Shown here: one piece after another, positions 1-5,307 of the stretch
Layout: each line of letters begins with the position of its first letter
Position numbering within the stretch: position 1 is the first letter of the stretch
Assembly (NCBI GenBank): GCA_023267515.1
Contig: JAHFNF010000031.1
Location: 1-8,022, forward strand
DNA from: Candidatus Nomurabacteria bacterium
Lineage (GTDB): Bacteria > Patescibacteriota > Minisyncoccia > Phycocordibacterales > UBA9973
DNA: 8,022 bases
Direction of reading: 5' to 3'
The notes under the pieces: generated by a model
Databases searched by the model: none
The model's input: only the letters and a program-made list of their open reading frames with translations
What the model was told of the DNA's origin: nothing
Translations under genes and position numbers: made by a program

Positions 1-542
1 ACTTTGTTATTTTTATCATCTGGGTCGGTAATACGCGCTTTGGATTGGCCGAAAGAAAATGCCTGCATCCCCGCGCCTTTTACTTGGCGAGATAGATACC
101 AAAAGAAAAATACGATAAATAAAATAGGTAGAGCAAAAGGCAAAATATTTACCAGCCAATACATAAAACCGGTTTCATTTTTAACCGTGATTTCCGTTTT
201 CGCTAATGCGTCCGGCTTCACGCCATAATTAAAAAGAGTCTGCGAGAGAGACGCCTCCACTTCTTTCTTGGCAGTCTTCAGTTCTCCGCTATTGTAGGTA
301 ATATTTAAAGTATCCCCTGATACTTCAATCTTTTGCACGTCCCCGGCAGAAATATTTTTTGCCAAATCTGAAATGGAAATCTCGGGCGTATTTTTAGAGT
401 TGTCGGAGACCACCAAATAAAGCCCAGTGATAAGCATAAAAATAAGAATCGTCCCAGCCAGGTTCCCCGAAAACTTCGGCCCCTTCACCTGCTTTTTCCC
501 CTTATTCTTCATATCTTTTTGATTAAGAAAATTTAAATCCAT
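1..542 (-). CDS. ftsH: ATP-dependent zinc metalloprotease FtsH, N-terminal part (runs off the window)
   Basis: FtsH is a hexameric, membrane-anchored AAA+ protease that degrades misfolded membrane proteins and short-lived or tmRNA-tagged cytosolic proteins. Only the first 180 residues are present. I read a basic N-terminus (residues 12-23), a first membrane helix (about 26-46), an extracytoplasmic FtsH_ext-type domain (about 50-122, with SISDLAKNISAGDVQKI), a second helix (about 127-150), and the conserved juncture AFSFGQSKARI (161-171) that leads into the AAA module. The AAA and zinc-protease domains lie beyond base 1. The start at 542 is preferred over an in-frame ATG ten codons later because a TGCTAAAGT promoter element sits exactly 6 nt before it. 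No Shine-Dalgarno is visible. The identity rests on the topology and the FSFGQSKAR motif; a truncated pseudogene cannot be excluded from this fragment. Confidence 0.93.
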   Translation of the reverse strand, partial: MDLNFLNQKDMKNKGKKQVKGPKFSGNLAGTILIFMLITGLYLVVSDNSKNTPEISISDLAKNISAGDVQKIEVSGDTLNITYNSGELKTAKKEVEASLSQTLFNYGVKPDALAKTEITVKNETGFMYWLVNILPFALPILFIVFFFWYLSRQVKGAGMQAFSFGQSKARITDPDDKNNK

Positions 543-548
543 TCAGCT

Positions 549-577
549 ACTTTAGCATAAAAATCGCCTAAAGTGAA
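549..577 (-). promoter_or_regulatory. Predicted leaderless promoter of ftsH
   Basis: The extended -10 is TGC-TAAAGT (549-557), with a weak -35 TTCACT at 572-577 (17 nt spacer). The gap from the -10 to the ATG at 542 is 6 nt, so the start point should fall on the start codon. A 7-bp inverted repeat (ACTTTAG at 549-555, CTAAAGT at 568-574) overlaps the promoter and could be an operator or chance. Confidence 0.55.
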
Positions 578-584
578 ATTATTT

Positions 585-1271
585 TTATTTTATAGCTTTT
601 AATTTTTCTCCTTGCCAATATTCATAAAACGGACCAAAAACTAACCCCGCTAAAAACCAAAAAATAAACTCTTCAATCGGAATACCGACAATTCTGATGC
701 CACTTATACCTCCCAAATAGGTGTGACTAATCCATGTCGGGGAAATAAAAATAATAACAAAATAAAAAACCAAAGACATAATCGCCATAAGAATTCCAGA
801 AAGAAGTGAAGTAATGATCAAATCCTTCCTAATAAAAAATATAACAAAAGCAACAAGCAACATTGCGAACGTACTTGCCCAAAACGAGGTTAGCCCTACG
901 TAAAAAAATAACCACATAGTAGTTTGTGAAAGAAGCAAAAGAATAGTAAGAGCTGCCTCCGCGTGATGGTAAAGCTTTCTTTTATATAAGCCACGCTTAA
1001 AAATCACTTCGTAGATAGTAGCCATGATGCCACCAGATGAAAACCCCATAACAAAATCCTCAACTCCAATTTTTGTTCCTGTAAGAGTAAGTGGCTTCCA
1101 CCAATCCACTGTCCACCAAAAGTAAGAGGTTATTAGACTTAAGATACCGATTAATATACTCATCAAGAGCATTTCTTTTCTTAAATCTTTACGAACAAAA
1201 AAAATTAAAATCCAAATTAAACAAAAAGGAATTAGAGCGACGAGGTAAACAAATTGTTCAGAAATTTGCAC
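585..1271 (-). CDS. Seven-helix membrane protein with duplicated lycopene-cyclase (CarR/CrtYcd-type) domain
   Basis: The 228-residue protein is almost wholly hydrophobic, with about seven predicted helices (near residues 7-26, 33-53, 68-90, 105-125, 127-147, 152-176, 196-218). It contains an internal duplication: each half has an RKDL segment (27-30 and 148-151), a helix, then an acidic helix followed by a YE pair (GVEDF 69-73 with YE 87-88; PIEEF 198-202 with YE 216-217). The PIEEF(I)F pattern is the signature of heterodimeric or fused lycopene beta-cyclases (CrtYc/CrtYd, CarR), which cyclise the ends of carotenoids in the membrane. The first repeat has lost the proline and has ED rather than EE. 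No other carotenoid gene is nearby, so the substrate is unknown and a non-carotenoid role is possible. The start is GTG, chosen because TGATATAAT lies exactly 6 nt upstream. It sits between ssrA and ftsH. Confidence 0.75.
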   Translation of the reverse strand: MQISEQFVYLVALIPFCLIWILIFFVRKDLRKEMLLMSILIGILSLITSYFWWTVDWWKPLTLTGTKIGVEDFVMGFSSGGIMATIYEVIFKRGLYKRKLYHHAEAALTILLLLSQTTMWLFFYVGLTSFWASTFAMLLVAFVIFFIRKDLIITSLLSGILMAIMSLVFYFVIIFISPTWISHTYLGGISGIRIVGIPIEEFIFWFLAGLVFGPFYEYWQGEKLKAIK

Positions 1272-1277
1272 AGTAAA

Positions 1278-1305
1278 ATTATATCACACCGTGACTAATC
1301 GTAAA
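1278..1305 (-). promoter_or_regulatory. Predicted leaderless promoter of the lycopene-cyclase-like gene
   Basis: A perfect TATAAT (1278-1283) preceded by TGA (extended -10) lies 6 nt before the GTG start; a possible -35 TTTACG (1300-1305) is 16 nt further up. It falls in the short gap after the tmRNA 3' end, where no intrinsic terminator is visible, so read-through from ssrA is also possible. Confidence 0.6.
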
Positions 1306-1318
1306 GTTAGAAAATTTG

Positions 1319-1698
1319 TGGAGATGTGGGAAATTGAATCCCAGTGCAGAAGGTAATTGCAAAGAAGTCTACATGCGTAGCGCGCTTTTTGGTTTAAACT
1401 TTAAAATTCTTAAGCGAGCCAAATATTTTAAAGCCGATTCTCTAAGTTTCGGAAAGTAGCCGAGACATTCTACTCCCTATCCCGATAATATTATGCCTGT
1501 TCTTATATATCGGAAGTCTATAAGAAAGACACCAGCTTAGGCTAAAGCGAAAGCTGGAACAAAATTCTTCATACTAAAGTATGGAGAAAGTGTTTTAGAT
1601 GCTAATTTTGCAATTAGGCTGTGAGCGATTTTTACGAGGGTCGCTCGCCTCGGCATGCATCAATAGCAAATGATCTTCTGTCTATGCCTTGCATCCCC
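1319..1698 (-). ncRNA. ssrA: tmRNA (transfer-messenger RNA)
   Basis: tmRNA rescues ribosomes stalled on broken messages, acting with SmpB as an alanyl-tRNA and then as a template for a degradation tag. The 5' GGGGATG (1692-1698) pairs with the 3' CATCTCC (1320-1326) as a 7-bp acceptor stem with one G-U pair; next to it is a T arm with 5-bp stem TGGGA/TCCCA and loop TTCAATT. After the discriminator A (1319) the genome reads CAA, so CCA is not encoded. The conserved block TGCATGCCGAGG and CCTCGTAAAAA forms pseudoknot 1 (CGAGG/CCTCG and GCGA/TCGC). The resume codon GCA is at 1609-1611, 28 nt from the start of CCTCG, against 27 nt in E. coli, and is preceded by TAATT, matching the usual TAGTC. 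The reading frame runs to TAA at 1537-1539: 24 codons ending NFVPAFALA. The stop lies in a hairpin (CCAGCTT/AAGCTGG). GCATGTAGAC near the 3' end is also conserved. The gene lies 43 nt downstream of smpB. Confidence 0.95.
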
Positions 1699-1702
1699 CT
1701 AA

Positions 1703-1725
1703 AACTTTTTACTATGTAAAAAGTT
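1703..1725. repeat. 10-bp perfect inverted repeat between smpB and ssrA
   Basis: AACTTTTTAC and GTAAAAAGTT are separated by 3 nt. The structure starts 16 nt after the smpB stop and ends 4 nt before the mature tmRNA 5' end. There is no long U-run after it on the minus strand, so it is a poor terminator; it may be a processing site in a joint smpB-ssrA transcript, or may modulate read-through. Confidence 0.5.
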
Positions 1726-1741
1726 CGGGAAATTCCTGCTC

Positions 1742-2185
1742 TTATTCTTTCAAAGTTCTGCGAATGTCTCTTTCCGTATCGCGCTTTTTTATACTCTCAC
1801 GCTTATCAAATTTTTTCTTACCTTTGACCAGCGCGATTTCTACTTTGATTTTCCTGCCTTTATTATACACTGAAATTGGCACTATTGTCAAACTCTTGTT
1901 CTTCCCGCTTCCGGCAAGCTCGGCGATTTCTTTTTTAGTCAGGAGCAGTTTACGATTCCGCAGCGGATCATAATCTGCTCCGGCATTCTTCGGCTGATAC
2001 GGTGGAATATTTGCATTGATTAAAAACGCTTCGCCTCCGCGGACAATAACAAAAGCCCCTTCAAGAGACATTTGCCCCCCACGTACTGATTTGACCTCGG
2101 AGCCGAGAAGCTCAATCCCCGCTTCAAATTTCTCTATAATCTCATAATCAAATCGCGCTTTTCTATTTTCAGCGTAGTGCGCCAT
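1742..2185 (-). CDS. smpB: SsrA-binding protein SmpB
   Basis: SmpB binds the tRNA-like domain of tmRNA and places it in the A site of stalled ribosomes; its tail fills the empty mRNA channel. The 147 residues are close to the family's usual 150-160. Recognisable segments are the N-terminal ARFDYEIIEKFEAGIELLGSE (10-30), with EVKSVRGG (30-37), then INANIPPYQ (56-64), YDPLRNRKLLL (71-81), and the basic tail GKKKFDKRES to RDIRRTLKE (about 122-147), which is normally disordered off the ribosome and inserts into the mRNA path. The gene is directly followed by ssrA on the same strand, a pairing common in bacteria and consistent with coexpression. The start ATG has no Shine-Dalgarno; TGT-TAGTAT ends 6 nt upstream, and a better TATAAT lies at 2200-2205. 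Cotranscription with the small gene upstream (gap 24 nt) is equally possible. Confidence 0.97.
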   Translation of the reverse strand: MAHYAENRKARFDYEIIEKFEAGIELLGSEVKSVRGGQMSLEGAFVIVRGGEAFLINANIPPYQPKNAGADYDPLRNRKLLLTKKEIAELAGSGKNKSLTIVPISVYNKGRKIKVEIALVKGKKKFDKRESIKKRDTERDIRRTLKE

Positions 2186-2191
2186 CTTAAA

Positions 2192-2205
2192 ATACTAACA
2201 TTATA
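2192..2205 (-). promoter_or_regulatory. Possible smpB promoter elements
   Basis: Two overlapping candidates: TGT-TAGTAT (2192-2200; only 4/6 to consensus) ending exactly 6 nt before the ATG, and a perfect TATAAT (2200-2205), which would give a leader of about 8 nt. No convincing -35 is seen for either. Confidence 0.35.
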
Positions 2206-2209
2206 TTTT

Positions 2210-2380
2210 CTATAAGACGACTTTGAAAAACCAAACGATAGCGGAGAGGAATATAAAGGTAAGCGCAAAGATGGCAATAGACCAAGGCATAGATGTATGA
2301 TGCTTACCAGCAATAAAAGCCAGGATTGCCGGGTAAATCAGGGAAAACAAAGCAATAATTAGATAGTCGTGTGAGATCAT
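2210..2380 (-). CDS. Small two-helix membrane protein, function unknown
   Basis: This 56-residue reading frame starts MISHDYLIIALF and ends IVWFFKVVL before a TAG stop. It has two hydrophobic stretches (about residues 6-24 and 33-55) joined by a short polar loop GKHHTSMPW (25-33) with two adjacent histidines. I do not recognise a family. Support for its being real: it fills the gap between the divergent promoter region and smpB with only 24 nt to the smpB start, its codon use and composition look like the neighbours, and both a TATAAA exactly 6 nt before the ATG and a good upstream promoter are present. It may be cotranscribed with smpB. Both termini are probably on the same side of the membrane. 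Confidence 0.68.
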   Translation of the reverse strand: MISHDYLIIALFSLIYPAILAFIAGKHHTSMPWSIAIFALTFIFLSAIVWFFKVVL

Positions 2381-2386
2381 AAATTT

Positions 2387-2431
2387 TTTATACTAATACT
2401 TAAATTATATCTCTACTATTTAATAAATCAA
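2387..2431 (-). promoter_or_regulatory. Promoter region of the small membrane protein / smpB
   Basis: Two candidates. A proximal TATAAA (2387-2392) lies 6 nt before the ATG (leaderless type). A distal promoter TTGATT (2426-2431), 16-nt spacer, TATAAT (2404-2409) would give a leader of about 17 nt. It is back to back with the promoter of the plus-strand phosphohexomutase. Confidence 0.55.
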
Positions 2432-2455
2432 CCATACTTACGGATTGGCTTTTTA

Positions 2456-2464
2456 TGCTAAAAT
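2456..2464 (+). promoter_or_regulatory. Predicted leaderless promoter of the phosphohexomutase gene
   Basis: The extended -10 TGC-TAAAAT ends 6 nt before the ATG at 2471. No good -35 is present (CTTACG at 2437-2442 is the nearest), as is common for extended -10 promoters. Confidence 0.6.
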
Positions 2465-2470
2465 AAACCC

Positions 2471-2878
2471 ATGTCTAAATTGAATGTATCTGGATATCGC
2501 GGAGTATGGGGCGACACTTTGACGGATGAAATCGCTGGTGGATTCGCCCGAGCTTTTGCGCGCTTCACCCAGGAAAAATCAGGAAAAACAAATCCTACTA
2601 TCCTAATCGGCCGAGATGGGCGTGAGAGTGGGCCAGAAATAAAAAAATCAGTAATCAGAGAATTAGAAAAATCCGGCATCAATGTCGTGGATGGCGACAT
2701 AATGCCAACGCCGACCGTTTTATTCTCTGTCCGTAAACATAAATACGACGGAGCTATCATCATCACCGCTTCGCATAATCCAATTGAGTACAACGGCCTT
2801 AAATTTGTAAACGGCCAGGCGCTTTTTACAATTGAAGATGAAGTAGCGGAAATAAATAAATATTATGAGCGTACCTAA
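2471..2878 (+). CDS. Phosphohexomutase (phosphomannomutase/phosphoglucomutase family), N-terminal part of a split gene
   Basis: Family members interconvert hexose 1- and 6-phosphates (glucose, mannose or glucosamine) for polysaccharide and cell-wall precursor synthesis. This 135-residue piece is the complete catalytic domain I: GYRGVWG (8-14), the IGRDGRESG segment (46-54), and the active-site loop TASHNP (99-104), whose Ser101 carries the phosphoryl group. The frame ends with ERT and TAA shortly after a three-copy AAAT repeat (2850-2861). Domains II-IV continue in the +1 frame from 2865. Removing one AAAT unit would join both into a single protein of about 433 residues, close to the normal family length. 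So this is a frameshifted gene, a split but translationally coupled gene, or an assembly error. Substrate specificity cannot be told from sequence alone. Confidence 0.88.
   Translation: MSKLNVSGYRGVWGDTLTDEIAGGFARAFARFTQEKSGKTNPTILIGRDGRESGPEIKKSVIRELEKSGINVVDGDIMPTPTVLFSVRKHKYDGAIIITASHNPIEYNGLKFVNGQALFTIEDEVAEINKYYERT
2850..2861 (+). repeat. (AAAT)3 tetranucleotide repeat at the frame break
   Basis: Three tandem AAAT units lie inside the phosphohexomutase gene, immediately before the frame change. Loss of one unit fuses the two reading frames without creating a stop. A copy-number change at such a repeat is a plausible origin of the break. Confidence 0.8.
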
Positions 2879-3776
2879 TTTTACGAAAGAACACGCAGAT
2901 CAAATAATCGCGCACGTAAACGTAGAAGCAATTCGCGCGCGGAAATTCAAAGTGGCAGTAGATATGATAAATGCCTCCGCTTGTGTGATGGATCCATATT
3001 TATTTAAGCAGCTAGGTGTAGAATTAATCCCGCTCAACAATATTCCAAATGGAAAATTCGCTCACCGGCCAGAACCACTCAAAGAGAATCTTACCGAGAT
3101 TGCAGAGCTGGTAAAAAAATCTGGCGCGGACCTCGGCTTCGCGCACGATCCAGATGCAGACCGCCTCGTCGTAATAAACGAGCAGGGCGAAATGATTTCC
3201 GAAGAATATACCGTCACTCTTTGTGTAGAAAATGTCTTGTCTAAAAACCCTGGCAAACCAATCGTCATAAACCTTTCCACTTCGCAAATGTCTGCGGACA
3301 TCGCTAAAAAATATCGCAGTGAATGTTTCCGCTCAATAATTGGCGAGGGGTATGTGGTTGATAAAATAATTGAGAAAAACGCTATCATCGGTGGCGAAGG
3401 CAATGGCGGAGCTATCTACCCTACTATCAATACTGTGCGGGATAGCTTTACGAGCCTGTCCCTCATCCTTGAACTTTTAGCTGAAAGAAGGCAAACAGTC
3501 AGTGAGTGCATTGCCACCTTTCCAAAATATTTTATTAAAAAAGACAAATGGCCTTTAAGAGGTGACCTAACTATAATGTACGACAAGCTAAAATCACATT
3601 TTGGTGATGCAGAGATAGATACGCAGGACGGATTGCGCCTAGATCTGCCAGATGGCTCTTGGATCCATATTCGTCCCTCCAACACCGAACCAATAATACG
3701 TATGTTTGGAGAGGCAAAAACACAAGAAAGAATAGATGGGCTCTTTGAAGAGGCCAAGTTGACTTTAACCCCCTAA
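2865..3776 (+). CDS. Phosphohexomutase, C-terminal part (domains II-IV) of a split gene
   Basis: These 303 residues carry the rest of the enzyme: the metal-binding loop DPDADR (95-100), the sugar-specificity loop GGEGNGG (176-182), and the C-terminal phosphate-binding loop RPSNTEP (270-276). All are intact, so the coding capacity has not decayed. The ATG at 2865 overlaps the end of the first half by 14 nt and follows ATTs and As with no Shine-Dalgarno, so expression would need termination-reinitiation coupling, frameshifting, or a sequence correction. The break falls in the linker between domains I and II, so two polypeptides could in principle assemble. The gene's last codons contain the -35 of the infC promoter. 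Confidence 0.88.
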   Translation: MSVPNFTKEHADQIIAHVNVEAIRARKFKVAVDMINASACVMDPYLFKQLGVELIPLNNIPNGKFAHRPEPLKENLTEIAELVKKSGADLGFAHDPDADRLVVINEQGEMISEEYTVTLCVENVLSKNPGKPIVINLSTSQMSADIAKKYRSECFRSIIGEGYVVDKIIEKNAIIGGEGNGGAIYPTINTVRDSFTSLSLILELLAERRQTVSECIATFPKYFIKKDKWPLRGDLTIMYDKLKSHFGDAEIDTQDGLRLDLPDGSWIHIRPSNTEPIIRMFGEAKTQERIDGLFEEAKLTLTP

Positions 3777-3787
3777 TAAGCTATATT
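3759..3787 (+). promoter_or_regulatory. Promoter of the infC-rpmI-rplT operon
   Basis: TTGACT (3759-3764), 17-nt spacer, TATATT (3782-3787): the best consensus promoter in the window. The start point should be near 3794, giving a leader of about 32 nt before the TTG of infC. The -35 lies within the end of the phosphohexomutase coding sequence. Confidence 0.7.
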
Positions 3788-3825
3788 CTATGGAGCTTAA
3801 ATATCCCAAGCTTTAAAAGCATAAA

Positions 3826-4332
3826 TTGCGAGAACGAATAAACAATCAAATACGAGCCAAAGAACTGCGGGTTATAGACAGTGAAAACAAGAACATTGGG
3901 ATTTTAAGTATTAGGGACGCGCTGGAAATGGCGCAGGCGCAAGGCCTAGACTTGATTGAAATATCGCCCGAGGCGAACCCGGCAGTAGCGAAAATCGCAG
4001 ACTTCGGCAAATATCAATACGAGCAAAGTAAAAAACTCAAAAAGGCCAAAGCTGGAGCAAGGCCGACCGAGACGAAGTCCATCCAAGTGAAAATAGGCAC
4101 TGGTGATCACGACCTTGAGCTCAAAGCCAAAACAGCAAGTAAGTGGTTGAAAGAAGGTCACAGGATCAAAGTAGAGCTTTTCCTTGCTGGACGCGCCAAG
4201 TATATGGATGAGAAATTTTTAAGAGAAAGACTGGATAGAATCTTGCATTTAATAACAGAAAATTATAAGATATCGGACTCATACAAAAGAGGCCCAAAGG
4301 GCATCACAGTGACGATTGAGCGAGATAAATAA
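3826..4332 (+). CDS. infC: Translation initiation factor IF-3
   Basis: IF-3 binds the 30S subunit, prevents premature 50S joining and checks the start codon and initiator tRNA. The 168 residues match the short form of the family: RINNQIRAKELRVI opening the N-domain (4-17), DLIEISPEANPAVAKIADFGKYQYE (41-65, a hallmark stretch), a lysine-rich linker (about 67-78), and the C-domain with KSIQVKIGTGDHDLELKAK (84-102) and the end GPKGITVTIE. The start must be TTG at 3826: an in-frame TAA lies four codons upstream and the family's RIN motif follows at once. Non-canonical infC starts are a known autoregulatory device because IF-3 discriminates against them. It heads the infC-rpmI-rplT operon. Confidence 0.96.
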   Translation: MRERINNQIRAKELRVIDSENKNIGILSIRDALEMAQAQGLDLIEISPEANPAVAKIADFGKYQYEQSKKLKKAKAGARPTETKSIQVKIGTGDHDLELKAKTASKWLKEGHRIKVELFLAGRAKYMDEKFLRERLDRILHLITENYKISDSYKRGPKGITVTIERDK

Positions 4333-4347
4333 AGACAAACAAAAATT

Positions 4348-4542
4348 ATGAAAGGAATGAAGACAAATAAATCATATTCAAAAAGATTAAAAATTTCCAA
4401 AAATGGAAAGCTGATTTCAAGGAAGCCGGGTTTTAACCATTTCAATGCAAAGCAATCCCGCACTACTCAGCTCGCCGGCCGAAAAGGAAATGTTTTCAAT
4501 ATTAAAAACAAGCCGAAAAGCCACCTATTACCATTTTCATAA
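4348..4542 (+). CDS. rpmI: Large ribosomal subunit protein L35 (bL35)
   Basis: This 64-residue basic protein starts MKGMKTNKSYSKRLKI, matching the family pattern MPKMKTHKGAAKRF, which also fixes the start at the first of two ATGs. Lysine and arginine richness and position between infC and rplT make the identity secure. It binds 23S rRNA in the 50S subunit. The gap to infC is 15 nt and to rplT 10 nt. There is no Shine-Dalgarno upstream; translation is probably coupled within the operon. Confidence 0.94.
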   Translation: MKGMKTNKSYSKRLKISKNGKLISRKPGFNHFNAKQSRTTQLAGRKGNVFNIKNKPKSHLLPFS

Positions 4543-4552
4543 TTAAACTAAA

Positions 4553-4897
4553 ATGACACGAGTAAAAAAAGGAGTACATGCATTAAAGAGACGAAGAAGT
4601 GTATTGAAGCAAACAAAAGGTTTCCGCGGAGAGCGAAGCCGTAAAGAGCGCGCTGCCAAGGATGCCCTATTGCACGCTGGAGCATATTCCTTTGCGCACC
4701 GAAGGGACAAGAAAGGCCACAACCGCACCCTTTGGAATATAAAAATAAACGCCGCTTCTCGCGAGAACGGACTCTCCTACTCAAAGCTCATCAGCTCGCT
4801 TAAAAAAAATAAGGTAGAGCTTGATCGCAAAATCCTCGCAGACTTTGCAGAAAATCATCCAGAAACATTTGCCAGAGTATTGGCTACATTAAAATAA
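4553..4897 (+). CDS. rplT: Large ribosomal subunit protein L20 (bL20)
   Basis: The 114-residue protein has the L20 pattern: MTRVKKGVHALKRRRSVLK (1-19), then KGFRGERSR (22-30), AGAYSFAHRRDKKGHNRTLW (42-61), INAASRENGLSYSKLI (65-80) and a C-terminal helical region ending ETFARVLATLK. L20 is an early 50S assembly protein; in E. coli and Bacillus its C-domain represses this operon by binding the leader mRNA. No clear L20-binding mimic is apparent in the short leader here. It is the last gene of the operon and is followed 9 nt later by a terminator. Confidence 0.97.
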   Translation: MTRVKKGVHALKRRRSVLKQTKGFRGERSRKERAAKDALLHAGAYSFAHRRDKKGHNRTLWNIKINAASRENGLSYSKLISSLKKNKVELDRKILADFAENHPETFARVLATLK

Positions 4898-4898
4898 T

Positions 4899-4936
4899 AA
4901 AAAAAATGCCCCGTACAGTGACAGGGCGTTTTTTTA
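4899..4936. terminator. Bidirectional intrinsic terminator between rplT and the 85-residue orphan
   Basis: The stem AATGCCC/GGGCGTT (core GCCC 4908-4911 with GGGC 4924-4927) is flanked by an A-run and a T-run, giving a U-tract on both strands. It ends the infC operon on the plus strand and the orphan gene at 4957-5214 on the minus strand. Confidence 0.88.
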
Positions 4937-4956
4937 TTGACGAGATGAGACAACCA

Positions 4957-5214
4957 TTAAAGGTTTGTTGAGCGATAGATGTGCTCAAGCTTGCCGGAGA
5001 ACTCTTTCAGGATGTTCAACATATTTGGTGTTGAACTACTCAGAATGAATGTGAGTAGCCCGGAATAGTATTGTCGCATATCGGTGTTACTGAATCGGTT
5101 GATGATGGAATTGATTGTTTTTATAGTAGTTTTCGCTTCATCACCGTTTGGCATTGGTGCCATGGCAAAGGTAATAGTTGTTTTTTGTTTGGTGGTTGTT
5201 GAGTTTGTTTTCAT
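4957..5214 (-). CDS. 85-residue orphan protein, function unknown
   Basis: The protein has a threonine- and lysine-rich start (MKTNSTTTKQKTTITFAM), then a segment of helical appearance rich in Asn, Ser, Thr and Lys (IKTINSIINRFSNTDM, QYYSGLLTFILS, NMLNILKEFSGKLEHI). It has no cysteines and no clear membrane helix or signal peptide; I recognise no family. Evidence that it is real: it fills the space between a bidirectional terminator and a strong promoter, and has an 87-nt structured leader. It is the only protein gene besides infC in this window with a distinct leader. There is no Shine-Dalgarno before the ATG. An alternative is that the RNA rather than the peptide is the product. Confidence 0.6.
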   Translation of the reverse strand: MKTNSTTTKQKTTITFAMAPMPNGDEAKTTIKTINSIINRFSNTDMRQYYSGLLTFILSSSTPNMLNILKEFSGKLEHIYRSTNL

Positions 5215-5301
5215 GATTGTTTGGTTTTAGGAATTACCGAAAGGTTCAATGTTTTGAGCCCTGCGGAAGTTCTTAAAGCATTTTTCAAAGAGCAAAACCT
5301 T
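5215..5301 (-). promoter_or_regulatory. Structured leader with boxA-like element upstream of the 85-residue orphan
   Basis: The predicted transcript starts near 5301. At 5285-5294 it carries TGCTCTTTGA, followed by AAAA, close to the NusB/S10-binding boxA element (TGCTCTTTA in E. coli rrn; TGTTCTTTGAAAA in Bacillus-type rrn). It is overlapped by a hairpin AGCAA/TTGCT. A second hairpin at 5243-5260 (GGCTCAA, loop AACA, TTGAACC, one mismatch) follows, then an A/C-rich single-stranded stretch up to the ATG. Confidence 0.5.
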
Positions 5302-5307
5302 GCTAAA

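Noticed and set aside
1272..1318. Terminator for ssrA in the gap before the lycopene-cyclase-like gene.
   Set aside because: Only 4-bp stems (such as TCAC/GTGA) without a U-run are present.
1689..1973. 94-codon plus-strand frame opposite smpB and the tmRNA 5' end.
   Set aside because: It is the complement of two secure genes and has low-complexity Ser/Leu/Phe composition typical of antisense frames.
3024..3757. Several minus-strand frames of 87-113 codons opposite the phosphohexomutase.
   Set aside because: They mirror conserved enzyme motifs on the other strand and have no start signals.
3777..3825. L20-binding autoregulatory leader in front of infC.
   Set aside because: The segment is only about 30-50 nt with short stems (AAGCT/AGCTT); nothing resembling the 23S rRNA L20 site could be identified.
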